This document shows positions 1-9,245 of a stretch of 64,000 nt of DNA, in pieces. Origin of the DNA: Gammaproteobacteria bacterium (GTDB lineage Bacteria; Pseudomonadota; Gammaproteobacteria; Steroidobacterales; Steroidobacteraceae); NCBI GenBank assembly GCA_003164785.1, contig PLUE01000062.1, forward strand, positions 62,001 through 126,000, read 5' to 3'. Every line of letters begins with the position of its first letter. Within the stretch, counting starts at the first letter, position 1. Below the pieces are notes generated by a model. The model was not told the DNA's origin. It made no database searches and saw nothing but the letters and a program-made list of their open reading frames with translations. Both the position numbers and the translations under genes were made by a program.

Positions 1-410
1 CTTATTCGGCCCGCAACCGCTCGGCCTCCATTCGCATCCCCTGGATTGCCAATCCGAAGGGGCGCCGCATCGAGGTGCGCTTTCCGGACGCGACGGCGAA
101 TCCGTACTTTGCGTTTTCGGCCATGTTGCTGGCCGGACTCGACGGTATTCAGAACAAGATCCATCCCGGCGATCCCGGCGACAAGGACCTTTACGACCTG
201 GAGCCCGAAGAGGACAAGAAGATACCGACGGTATGCCATTCGTTGGACATGGCGCTCGATTACCTGGACAAGGATCGGGCCTTCCTGAAGGTGGGCGGTG
301 TGTTTACCGATGACTTGATCGATGCGTACATCGAATTGAAGATGAAGGAAGTCACTCGCTTGCGGATGACACCGCATCCGATCGAGATTGAGATGTACTA
401 CAGTCTGTAA
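1..410 (+). CDS. glnA: Glutamine synthetase type I, C-terminal part
   Basis: This is the last 135 or so codons of glutamine synthetase, the ATP-dependent enzyme that joins ammonia to glutamate. The gene starts before the window and is read in the frame beginning at base 3. Visible family segments are [10 protein letters not shown] (substrate and nucleotide site region), [10 protein letters not shown], a GLDGIQNKI segment and the C-terminal EIEMYYSL ending. It is followed by a strong terminator-like hairpin and by ntrB-ntrC about 650 bp downstream, the classical arrangement in which NtrC controls glnA. The adenylylation-site Tyr should lie in the DLYDLEPEE region (usual motif NLYDLPPEE), which is present. 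The 5' part and promoter are outside the window. Confidence 0.97.
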   Translation, partial: YSARNRSASIRIPWIANPKGRRIEVRFPDATANPYFAFSAMLLAGLDGIQNKIHPGDPGDKDLYDLEPEEDKKIPTVCHSLDMALDYLDKDRAFLKVGGVFTDDLIDAYIELKMKEVTRLRMTPHPIEIEMYYSL

Positions 411-440
411 TTCCGCTCCCTGGGGGTGCTACAGCCTTAA

Positions 441-474
441 GGTGACGGCGGTCACGCCGCCGTCACCCCGTTTT
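441..474 (+). terminator. Rho-independent terminator after glnA
   Basis: A perfect 11-bp inverted repeat (441-451 with 457-467, loop TCACG) is very GC rich and is followed within a few bases by TTTT at 471-474. It lies 31 bp after the glnA stop codon and fits an intrinsic terminator separating glnA from the downstream DUF4124-ntrBC genes. Confidence 0.75.
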
Positions 475-509
475 GTGGTCGAGAGGCGATAGGGCTATGC
501 TTTCGAGTT

Positions 510-1046
510 ATGCACCTTTGGCGACTTTGGATTGCTCTCGGTCTGTTCGCGGCTTTTGCGGCCGGGGCAGCCGTGGTCTACAAATGGACCGACGGCGATG
601 GCGTGGTTCACTTTTCGGATCAGCCGGTTCCGGGGGCCGAGAAGATCGTGACGTCGTCGGGTTCGACGAACGGCATCGGCGGCACGTCATCATCGGGAGC
701 CGGCACGACACCCAAGAGCGCGACCGCCGCACCCAAGGTGGGCGAAGCGACGATCGAATCGCCATCGAAGGAACAGGTGTTCTTCGGCGACGATGTGATC
801 CCGGTACGTCTCAACTTGGCGCCCGAGCTGCAACCGACCCAGGCCATCGCGTGGAAATTGAACGGCGCTACGCTGGATCAGCCGCGCGACGCGATCAGCT
901 TCGCACTGCAGACACTGCCGCGTGGAACGTACTCGATCTCGGCGACCGTGACGGATTCCGCCAGCGGCGGGTCGCTGAGCACGGAAAGCGTCACCTTTTA
1001 TGTCAGACAACCTTCCGAACTCGCTCCGCAGCACAAGAAATCCTGA
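510..1046 (+). CDS. DUF4124 domain-containing exported protein
   Basis: A 178-residue protein with an N-terminal hydrophobic signal segment (about residues 4-22), followed by the DUF4124 signature YKWTDGDGVVHFSDQP (about residues 24-39). The middle is a Ser/Thr/Gly-rich linker and the C-terminal half resembles a small beta-sandwich (about residues 85-165). The molecular function of DUF4124 proteins is not known; they are predicted to be periplasmic or membrane-anchored. A gene of this family between glnA and ntrB recurs in Xanthomonadales-like genomes, so the position is conserved rather than accidental. It ends 12 bp before ntrB and probably shares its transcript. Confidence 0.8.
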   Translation: MHLWRLWIALGLFAAFAAGAAVVYKWTDGDGVVHFSDQPVPGAEKIVTSSGSTNGIGGTSSSGAGTTPKSATAAPKVGEATIESPSKEQVFFGDDVIPVRLNLAPELQPTQAIAWKLNGATLDQPRDAISFALQTLPRGTYSISATVTDSASGGSLSTESVTFYVRQPSELAPQHKKS

Positions 1047-1058
1047 CCGTATTTCCAC

Positions 1059-2158
1059 TTGCAGCGGAGCGCGCGCTTGGCTGCTGAGCTGCAAACCCAG
1101 GTCCCAGCGGAGGGCACCGAGCTGCTCGATGCGCTGGTCACCAGCGTTTTCCTGCTCGATCAAGACCTGCACGTCATCTATTTGAATGCAGCGGCGCAGA
1201 CGCTGCTGGGCCTAGGATCAAACCAAGCGTTGGGCCGCCGCTTCACCGAGCTGACTCGTGGCGCCGACACGATGCTCACGCTGTTCGATCGGGCACGGAC
1301 CGGCGGCGAAGGCGTGGTGCAACGCGAACTCGCGTGGCCCGCGCCGGGTGGCGTGGACCGAATTCTCGACTGCGCCGTGACGCAGATCGTCGTTGGGCAT
1401 AACCCGCGCCTGTTGATCGAAATCGAGGACATCACCCAGCATCGGCGTCTGACGCGCGAGAACGCGCTGTTGGCCCAGCTCGGTGGCAGCCGTTTGATGG
1501 TCCGGCAGCTCGCTCACGAGATCAAGAATCCGCTCGGTGGCCTGCGAGGCGCTGCGCAACTTCTGGAACGCGAATTACTGGATCCTGCGCTGCGCGAGTA
1601 CACGCGCGTCATCATCAGTGAGGCGGATAGGCTCACGAATCTGCTCGATTCCATGCTGGGTCCCGGACGACCGCCCGCGAAGCAGCTGGTGAACGTCCAT
1701 GAGCTGCTGGAGCGGGTATATCACCTGTTACGCAGCGAGGCGCCGGAGGGTGTGACCGTCGATCGCGACTACGATCCAAGCCTGCCTGCGCTCACGGTCG
1801 ACCCGAATCACATCATCCAGGCCATGCTCAATCTCGGCCGTAATGCCGTCCAGGCGCTGTCGAGCGGCGGCGTGGAGTCGCCACGGCTGGTGCTGCGCAC
1901 CCGGGCCGCCTCCAACGTGAGCGTCGGCGCGAGACGCCATCGTTTGGTGGCCTCGATCCAGTTCGAAGACAACGGACCCGGCGTGCTCGCAGAAATCCGC
2001 GATACCATCTTTTATCCACTCGTGTCCGGTCGCTCCGACGGAACAGGCCTCGGCTTGGGAATTGCCCAGGATTTGGTGAGTCGCCACGGCGGCCTCATCG
2101 AATTCGACAGCGCGCCGGGTAGAACCATCTTTGTGATTTCTCTACCCATGGATTCCGT

Positions 2159-2162
<4 letters not shown>
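1059..2162 (+). CDS. glnL: Nitrogen regulation sensor histidine kinase NtrB
   Basis: NtrB phosphorylates and dephosphorylates NtrC according to nitrogen status signalled by PII proteins. The 367-residue protein has an N-terminal PAS sensor domain (about 20-130), the H-box LAHEIKNPLGG with phospho-acceptor His153, and a GHKL ATPase domain with the N-box NLGRNAVQAL and the G-box EDNGPGV, ending in the GLGLGIAQ segment. No transmembrane helix is seen, as expected for a cytoplasmic NtrB. The start given is TTG at 1059 with no clear ribosome site, so the exact N-terminus is uncertain. The stop overlaps the ntrC start as ATGA, indicating translational coupling. Confidence 0.95.
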
Positions 2163-3565
<1,403 letters not shown>

Positions 3566-3606
3566 ACCGTTTAAATGCGCCCCGGCAGTTTATAATCGCG
3601 CCGACC

Positions 3607-4674
3607 ATGGCCGATTTCCTTACTCACACATTGGGTCTGTCCGAACGCATTTATTACGGCAACTCACTCGCCGACTGGCTGATCGCCGGCGCAGTCTCAG
3701 CGGCGGTATGGTCGGGGCTGTCGATCTTGCGACGCTTCATCGCGTCGCGCTACAAAAGGTACTCGAACGGAACGCATTCGACGCCGATACGGCTCATCGT
3801 TTATCTTCTCGGCTACACCAAGCAATTCCTTTTCCTCGCGATCGCCATCTATGTGGGCCAGGAGAACCTGGTATTTTCGCCGAAACTGCAGCACATCATC
3901 AGCAATTCGTTATTGACGCTGATCCTGCTGCAGGCTGGCTTATGGGCCGGGCGATCGGTGCGGTTCTATCTCGAGATCAAGGAGATGGAGCGCGGCCCCG
4001 ACCGTGTCTTCGCCGGGTCGCTCGACATCATCAACTTCGTGGCGCGAATGTTGATCTGGTCGATTCTGATCCTGGTGGCGCTGGACAATTTCGGTGTCAA
4101 CATCACCGCTCTGCTCGCCGGCCTGGGAGTCGGCGGCGTGGCCGTCGCGCTCGCCCTGCAGAACGTGCTTGGCGACCTCTTCGCCTCGCTGTCGATCGCC
4201 CTGGACAAGCCTTTCGTCGTCGGTGACAGCTTGAACATCGACACGTATACCGGATGGGTCGAGCACATCGGCATCAAGACCACCCGACTGCGCAGCGAGA
4301 GCGGGGAGCAGATCATTCTGTCGAACGCCGATATTTTGAGAAGCCGTGTCCGCAATTATGGCCGAATGCCCGAGCAGCGGGTGTTGATGACCCTGCGCGT
4401 GACCTACACGACGCCTGGCGAAAAACTTCAGGCCATACCCAAGCTCCTCGAAGGCATCGTCCGCGCCCAGGCAAATGCCAGATTTGACCGGTGCCACCTC
4501 AAAACCTTGGGCGAATCCTCGCTGCTGTTCGAACTTTCCTATTTCGTGCAGCAGCCGAAACTCAATCCCCTGATGGATCTGCAGCAGGTCGTCAATTTCC
4601 AGATCATCGCGGACTTCCAACGCCTCGGCATCGAATTCGCGTACCCCACGCAGCGCGTGGTGCTGGAGCAGTGA
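3607..4674 (+). CDS. MscS-family mechanosensitive ion channel
   Basis: A 355-residue small-conductance channel-type membrane protein of the inner membrane, likely gating during hypo-osmotic shock. Several N-terminal hydrophobic helices (about 15-150) precede the pore-lining helix with the Gly/Ala pattern GLGVGGVAVALALQNVLGD and the conserved PFVVGD segment that opens the beta domain. The C-terminal domain with VRNYGRMPEQR fits the MscS cage. The ATG at 3607 is chosen because the upstream in-frame residues overlap ntrC and are not hydrophobic. A TATAAT hexamer at 3591-3596 suggests its own promoter, although no good -35 box is visible. The stop overlaps trmL. Confidence 0.9.
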   Translation: MADFLTHTLGLSERIYYGNSLADWLIAGAVSAAVWSGLSILRRFIASRYKRYSNGTHSTPIRLIVYLLGYTKQFLFLAIAIYVGQENLVFSPKLQHIISNSLLTLILLQAGLWAGRSVRFYLEIKEMERGPDRVFAGSLDIINFVARMLIWSILILVALDNFGVNITALLAGLGVGGVAVALALQNVLGDLFASLSIALDKPFVVGDSLNIDTYTGWVEHIGIKTTRLRSESGEQIILSNADILRSRVRNYGRMPEQRVLMTLRVTYTTPGEKLQAIPKLLEGIVRAQANARFDRCHLKTLGESSLLFELSYFVQQPKLNPLMDLQQVVNFQIIADFQRLGIEFAYPTQRVVLEQ

Positions 4675-5165
4675 CCCAAGTGATCCACGTGGTGCTGTTC
4701 GAACCCGAGATTCCACCGAACACGGGCAACGTGATCCGACTGTGCGCCAATACGGGAGCCACGCTTCACCTGGTCAGGCCGCTTGGTTTCCGATTGGATG
4801 ACAAAAGTTTGCAGCGGTCAGGACTCGATTATCACGATCTCGCGGACGTGCGAGTCCACTCGAATCTCGGGGAATGCCTGAAGCATCTCGCCGACAGCCG
4901 CGTTTTCGCCGTGGAAACCGGCGGCCGGCGTTGCTACAGCGAGCATGACTATCGGCCGGATGATGCCTTCGTGTTTGGTCCCGAAACACGTGGCCTACCC
5001 TCTTTGGTGCAGGATCATCTCGGCCGCGAGGCCTCCCTATACATCCCCATGCGGCCCGACTGCCGCAGCATCAATCTGTCGAACACCGTGGCCATCGTGG
5101 CCTTCGAAGCGTGGCGACGACTCGGATTCGCCGGCCAGATGACCGGGCAGCGCGCGCCCGGCTAA
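4671..5165 (+). CDS. trmL: tRNA (cytidine(34)-2'-O)-methyltransferase TrmL
   Basis: A SPOUT-fold enzyme that 2'-O-methylates the wobble base of tRNA-Leu isoacceptors using S-adenosylmethionine. The 164-residue length matches the family. Diagnostic segments are FEPEIPPNTGNVIRLCANTG near the N-terminus, the FGPETRGLP loop, and the knotted IPMRPDCRSINLSNTVAI segment that binds SAM. The start GTG at 4671 overlaps the mscS stop as GTGA; a second GTG at 4680 is also possible. It ends 11 bp before the island that begins with traD. Confidence 0.94.
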   Translation: MTQVIHVVLFEPEIPPNTGNVIRLCANTGATLHLVRPLGFRLDDKSLQRSGLDYHDLADVRVHSNLGECLKHLADSRVFAVETGGRRCYSEHDYRPDDAFVFGPETRGLPSLVQDHLGREASLYIPMRPDCRSINLSNTVAIVAFEAWRRLGFAGQMTGQRAPG

Positions 5166-5176
5166 CGCGCCCCGGG

Positions 5177-5506
5177 CTAAGTCCGACCGTCTTGCGGCAA
5201 CGGTGCCAAATTGAACAAGGCTCGATCCGTGGAGCGCGTTAGCGCCTCGTCCAACCAGGCAAGTATCCGGGCACGATCCGCATCGCTTTGCGTCATTTTC
5301 ACCATGATGATGCCGCCGAGGAGAATCTTGCGCCGGGTATCGGCCTTGCGGTCCCGGTTCGCCGCGATAGCCTGGCGGCGCGCATCGAGCCGCTGCCGCC
5401 GAAGCTTGAGCCGGCTGAGCTTTTCCTGGAGGGTCGAAATTTGATCGTCTAGCTTGGGCATGCCTGGGGCCGCACTTATACGTTGTGGCGCGAGCTGCAG
5501 ATGCAT
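5177..5506 (-). CDS. traD: TraD-family conjugal transfer protein
   Basis: A 109-residue (or 94-residue, if the ATG at 5461 is used) basic protein with an N-terminal coiled coil (LDDQISTLQEKLSRLKLRRQ) followed by the family signature DTRRKILLGG and a short alpha-helical tail. This matches the small TraD proteins encoded divergently from the TraA relaxase in Ti-type mobilisation regions. Their role is accessory to relaxosome assembly and is not well defined. Here it faces a degenerate relaxase, and no other transfer gene (traC, traG or a mating-pair system) is present. Neither start has a clear ribosome-binding site. The family call rests on the central motif and on the divergent arrangement. 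Confidence 0.7.
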   Translation of the reverse strand: MHLQLAPQRISAAPGMPKLDDQISTLQEKLSRLKLRRQRLDARRQAIAANRDRKADTRRKILLGGIIMVKMTQSDADRARILAWLDEALTRSTDRALFNLAPLPQDGRT

Positions 5507-5518
5507 TAATCTTTATTC

Positions 5519-7072
5519 TTGGCCATCTATCATCTGACTGCAACCGTCATTTCCCGGGCCCGGGGCCAGAGCGTCGTTGCCGCGGCCGCGTATCGATCCG
5601 GCACCAGGCTCCGTGACGAGTGGTACGGCGCGGTTCATCACCATGCCTGCAGGCGCGGCACCGCCCACGCGGAAATCATGGCGCCGCCAGGGGTCCCGGA
5701 CTGGGTCCATGATCGCGAAGCGCTCTGGAATCGCGTCGAGTCAGCCGAGCGCCGCAAGGATTCTCAGCTCGCCCGTTTGATCGAAGTCGGTTTGCCGAAG
5801 GAACTGACGCACGATGAATCCTTGGCGCTCGTGCGCCACTACGTCGCGACGACGTTCGTGTCGCAAGGCATGATTGCCGATTTGTATGTCCGTCGCGATG
5901 ATACGAACAATCCGAGCGCGCAGGTTCTGCTGACCATGCGTGATGTCACCGCGGCCGGGTTCGGGCCGAAGGCACGACGCTGGAACGGCAAGGCAAGCCT
6001 GTTGGAGTGGCGGGCAGCATGGGCGGAGCGCGCCAACGAACATTTGGCCCGCGGGGGTCATGCAATTCGCATCGATCATCGAACGCTCGAGGCGCAGCAG
6101 ATCGAACTGGCGCCGTCGCGGCGCCTGGGCGTTGCAAGGGCGAACGATGATTCCAGTCTTCCAGCCCACCTCGCCGGGCGGATCGCCGAGCAGCGGCAGA
6201 TCGCGCACCACAATGGCGTGGCAATGGTCGAGGACCCGACGTTGGTGCTGCGGGCACTCACTCTTCAGCGTGCCACCTTCACGTTGCAAGATCTTGGCGA
6301 CTTCCTCCGCTATCGAACCGACGGAGCCGAGCAGTTCGATGCGGTATACGATGCCGTGACCCATTGCGGCGAACTGGTGGCGCTGCCGGCGATTGACGAC
6401 AAGGCCGCCCGTTTCACCTCCCGCGACATGATCGACGCCGAGAAATCGCTGAAGGCTCGCCTGGAGGCGTTGGCCTCGCGGCGCGGTCACGGAAATGCCT
6501 TCCAGCCTCGTGACGGAGGACCGGCGCTTGTCACACTGAGCCCCGGGCGCCAGCGGGCGTTGGATTATCTGCTGAGCGACGGCGACGCCAAGGCGTTTGC
6601 TTGGGAGGATGACGTCGATGAGGACGAAATTCTCTCGGCCGCGCGCCAGGTCTGGGAAGCGCAGGGCCTGCGGGTCGTCGGCGTCCACTCCCGCAGCCTG
6701 GAGAGTCGCATGGACGATTGGCGTGAAGGACGCGATCCATTGACCAGAACATGTGTCCTGCTCTGTGACGGCGTGGAAATGCTCGGTGTGAAACCGCTCG
6801 AAAAGCTGCTTGCCTTCGCCGACAAGGCCCGTGCAAAAGTGGTTTTGTTCGGCGATGCGACGCGACTACGAAAGATGAAGTTGCGGCCGCCCTTTCATCA
6901 TGTGTTGCTGCAGATCGGACTGCCGCCGACGCCATCCCCCCCCACCCCATTCGGAGAAACCGCCCGCGCGCAGTTAGGTGGGGTGACCGTCCCTATATTC
7001 GATGAGCGTGATCGTGACGCCGAACGGCCTGCCCGGGTTGCGGACGGCGTCGCTTGCGGCAAGGATTTGTAA
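5519..7072 (+). CDS. MobA/MobL (TraA-type) relaxase-helicase, catalytically degenerate
   Basis: A 517-codon open frame homologous to MobQ/Ti TraA relaxases. The N-terminus follows the family (MAIYHLTATVISRARGQS, then AAAAYRSG with Tyr25). The region that normally reads NPHxH, supplying the metal ligands, reads NPSAQ at 131-135, and the upstream His position is Arg125/126, so all three histidines are absent. The helicase-like part (about 340-465) keeps WEAQGLRVVGV and AKVVLFGD but has DDVDEDE (about 364-370) in place of the Walker A loop and CDGVEM in place of the IDEAGM Walker B. Family members are usually near 1,000 residues; this one ends early after a C8 tract near 6935-6942. It starts with TTG and has no evident ribosome site. 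A retained non-catalytic DNA-binding role is possible; decay is the alternative. Confidence 0.75.
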   Translation: MAIYHLTATVISRARGQSVVAAAAYRSGTRLRDEWYGAVHHHACRRGTAHAEIMAPPGVPDWVHDREALWNRVESAERRKDSQLARLIEVGLPKELTHDESLALVRHYVATTFVSQGMIADLYVRRDDTNNPSAQVLLTMRDVTAAGFGPKARRWNGKASLLEWRAAWAERANEHLARGGHAIRIDHRTLEAQQIELAPSRRLGVARANDDSSLPAHLAGRIAEQRQIAHHNGVAMVEDPTLVLRALTLQRATFTLQDLGDFLRYRTDGAEQFDAVYDAVTHCGELVALPAIDDKAARFTSRDMIDAEKSLKARLEALASRRGHGNAFQPRDGGPALVTLSPGRQRALDYLLSDGDAKAFAWEDDVDEDEILSAARQVWEAQGLRVVGVHSRSLESRMDDWREGRDPLTRTCVLLCDGVEMLGVKPLEKLLAFADKARAKVVLFGDATRLRKMKLRPPFHHVLLQIGLPPTPSPPTPFGETARAQLGGVTVPIFDERDRDAERPARVADGVACGKDL

Positions 7073-7205
7073 TGAAATGCGACGAAGTGTCGCTAGGGGG
7101 CGCGAATCGACATGTAGCGGCGCCCGGGGCTGCGGTAGCGTCGGTAACGGTCCGCTTGGTCGATTCGAATTGCCTGCAAGTCGTTCAGCGCTCAAAATAC
7201 CCCGT

Positions 7206-7541
7206 ATGAAATTCCTGGATCCAGACACAGAGGCTGCGGTGCGCTCGTTTCTCGCGAAGGTTCCGGCGGATATACGGCTCGAGAGGGCGATCCTGTTCGG
7301 CTCGCGGGCTCGCGGAGAGCATCACGCCGAGAGTGACGCGGATGTCGCCCTCATCCTGCATGAGCGGGGCAACGATGGAATGACATTGCTGATGCTCGCC
7401 GGGCTGGCATGGAACGTATTTCTCGATACGGGAATCATGATTCAGCCGGTTCCGATCGCCATTGAAGATTGGCAGCATCCGGACGAATTTCTTCGACCCG
7501 GCTTCCTGAAGAACGTCGAGCGGGAAGGAATTGTCATGTGA
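7206..7541 (+). CDS. MNT-type nucleotidyltransferase (HEPN partner, antitoxin-like)
   Basis: A 111-residue minimal nucleotidyltransferase. The active-site pattern GSX10DXD is complete: Gly32-Ser33 in ILFGSRARG and Asp44/Asp46 in ESDAD. Proteins of this family paired with HEPN proteins act as antitoxins, in characterised cases by transferring AMP to the HEPN partner. The stop overlaps the HEPN start (ATGTGA), giving strict coupling. The ATG at 7206 is chosen because it places the catalytic loop at the usual distance from the N-terminus; the frame is open further upstream but that stretch has no domain character. No good ribosome site is visible. Confidence 0.85.
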   Translation: MKFLDPDTEAAVRSFLAKVPADIRLERAILFGSRARGEHHAESDADVALILHERGNDGMTLLMLAGLAWNVFLDTGIMIQPVPIAIEDWQHPDEFLRPGFLKNVEREGIVM

Positions 7542-8194
7542 ATCGGAAACCCTTTGCCCCTGTTTTGGTACGCAAGAGCGCGCGGGCACTGAAAAGCGCC
7601 CGACGTGATTTGGCTGATGGTGATTACGACAGCGCGGTCAATAGATCCTATTACGCGATGTTCAACATCGCACGGGCGGCGTTGTTGGGGGGCGGTGTCG
7701 GCGAGGACAAGTTGCCGCGGACGCACAATGGAGTTATCGAAGCGTTTCGACAGCATGCGATTAGATCTGGGAAGATAGACTTACAATTAGCAGGAGAGTT
7801 GAGCCGCACGGAATCACTTAGAATCAAAGCGGATTACACCGACCTGGAAATAGAGCCGAACGTCGCCACAGCGGTTGTCGAAAAAGCACAACTCTTCGTG
7901 CGGACGGTGGAGCGCGCGTTCAGTCTTGGCGAATCCCTATCGGGCAGGGGGTACGAAGACGACCATCATCCGACTCCTGATGACAAAGTGTCCGAGGTGG
8001 GCGCGCCTTCGAATGCCGAACGACAGGAATCGGGCATCCAACCCATCTCTCTGGAAGATATTCGACGCCAAGCGCGCGAGAACTGGTTGCGCTTGCGAGC
8101 GGGAGAAGGCGCATCCCAGAGCGGGAAAGCGTCGGACTGCGATCGACAGACGCACATCGATCAGTCACAAACGCTCGACGATTTCGATGATTAG
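7538..8194 (+). CDS. HEPN-domain protein with relaxase-like C-terminal tail
   Basis: A 218-residue protein; residues 1-130 are a HEPN domain (NRSYYAMFNIARAALL, then THNGVIEAF and RIKADY), the usual full length of such proteins. In members with the RX6H motif the His follows the R-x-YYAxF segment; here Arg36 is present but position 43 is Asn. Residues 131-218 are an extension, polar and probably disordered apart from a helix SLEDIRRQARENWLRLR (171-187), which resembles the tail of MobL/TraA relaxases. The HEPN portion uses many AT-rich codons (AGA, ATA, TTA near 7750-7835), unlike the GC-rich tail. The GTG start at 7538 overlaps the MNT stop. Toxicity is uncertain because of the Asn substitution. 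Confidence 0.78.
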   Translation: MNRKPFAPVLVRKSARALKSARRDLADGDYDSAVNRSYYAMFNIARAALLGGGVGEDKLPRTHNGVIEAFRQHAIRSGKIDLQLAGELSRTESLRIKADYTDLEIEPNVATAVVEKAQLFVRTVERAFSLGESLSGRGYEDDHHPTPDDKVSEVGAPSNAERQESGIQPISLEDIRRQARENWLRLRAGEGASQSGKASDCDRQTHIDQSQTLDDFDD

Positions 8195-8223
8195 ACCAAT
8201 GCCGCGCCGCTTCCGCGCCCCCT

Positions 8224-9234
8224 TCACTCCGTCTCGAAACGAAGTTCCCGTCCCATCAATTCCTGCACGGCCTCTCTCACCGGTCGGCCTTCGTGCATGA
8301 TTCGGAAGACCTCGCGGCAGATCGGCATTTCCACGTCGAGTCGTTCGGCCACGGCGCACACCGCGCGGGACGCCGGTACGCCCTCGACGACTTGATGTAT
8401 CCCGGCTTGCGCTTCTTGCAGGGATCGGCCGCGGCCGAGTGCCAGGCCAAGGCGCCGATTTCGTGACTGGTCGTCGGTGCAGGTCAGAACGAGATCGCCC
8501 AATCCGGCGAGGCCCATGAAGGTCTCGCCCTTGGCGCCGAGCCGCACCCCGAGCCGCATCATTTCGGCCAGACCGCGCGTAATGAGGGCCACTCGGGTGT
8601 TGGCGCCGAAACCCATCCCATCGGCGATGCCGGAACCGATGGCGATGACATTTTTCACCGCACCGCCCACTTCCACGCCCATGATGTCGCTCTGCATGTA
8701 GGCACGAAAGCTCGGCCCCGACAGGCGCGAGGCCAGTGTTTTGGCAAATTCCGCATCGCGGGAGGCGACCGTCATGGCGGTGGGCAGCCCGGCACCGACC
8801 TCTTTGGCAAACGTGGGCCCCGACAACACGGCGCCCGGTCTGTCACCGAGAACCTCGGCGGCGACCTGGTGCGGCAACAGCCCCGTCGCGATCTCGAAGC
8901 CCTTGGTGGCCCAGGCCACGCGGGTGTCGGCATTGAGCAGCGGCTTGACCTGCTCGAGCGTGGTGCGAAAGGCGTGCGACGGGACCGCAATCAGGGCATC
9001 CCGCGCGCCGCTCAAAGCCGCGGCCAGCTCGAAGGAGACTTCCAGCGATTCGGGGAATGCGGCATCGGACAGATACCGCTCATTGCAACGGGCTCGACGC
9101 ATCGCGTCGAGTTGGGCCAGGTCGCGGCCCCATAAAAAGGTCGGATGCCCGGCGCGGGCCAGTTGGATGGCGAGCGCCGTTCCCCACGAACCGGCGCCGA
9201 TGACCGCTATCGGTTCCTGGCGCGGGTTCGGCAT
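8224..9234 (-). CDS. gpsA: NAD(P)-dependent glycerol-3-phosphate dehydrogenase
   Basis: Reduces dihydroxyacetone phosphate to sn-glycerol-3-phosphate for phospholipid synthesis. The 336-residue length is normal. An N-terminal Rossmann fold shows GAGSWGTALA (about 12-21), followed by AVPSHAFR, the WATKGFE segment with the active-site Lys, SGPTFAKEVG and the C-terminal substrate-binding GLAGLGDLVLTC and NRRLGLALG segments. It is the last gene of a grxC-secB-gpsA run on this strand, an arrangement widespread in Gammaproteobacteria. It converges on the HEPN gene with 29 bp between stops. Confidence 0.97.
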   Translation of the reverse strand: MPNPRQEPIAVIGAGSWGTALAIQLARAGHPTFLWGRDLAQLDAMRRARCNERYLSDAAFPESLEVSFELAAALSGARDALIAVPSHAFRTTLEQVKPLLNADTRVAWATKGFEIATGLLPHQVAAEVLGDRPGAVLSGPTFAKEVGAGLPTAMTVASRDAEFAKTLASRLSGPSFRAYMQSDIMGVEVGGAVKNVIAIGSGIADGMGFGANTRVALITRGLAEMMRLGVRLGAKGETFMGLAGLGDLVLTCTDDQSRNRRLGLALGRGRSLQEAQAGIHQVVEGVPASRAVCAVAERLDVEMPICREVFRIMHEGRPVREAVQELMGRELRFETE

Positions 9235-9245
9235 GTGGCGGTCGC

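Noticed and set aside
5151..5179. Two similar 14-bp copies (GCGCGCCCGGCTAA and GCGCCCCGGGCTAA) at the left edge of the island, considered as an attachment-site duplication.
   Set aside because: They lie next to each other rather than at both ends of the island, and no counterpart was found near 8195-8223.
6935..6942. Run of eight C bases in the 3' part of the relaxase gene, possibly a frameshift or slippage site.
   Set aside because: Neither alternative frame continues into a longer relaxase-like product beyond the run; both close within about 70 bases. A sequencing error cannot be excluded.
7073..7205. A GGTCGATTCGAATTG stretch near 7158-7172 resembling a tRNA T-arm, between the relaxase and MNT genes.
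   Set aside because: No D-arm, anticodon arm or acceptor stem can be paired with it, so no tRNA or tRNA fragment is claimed.
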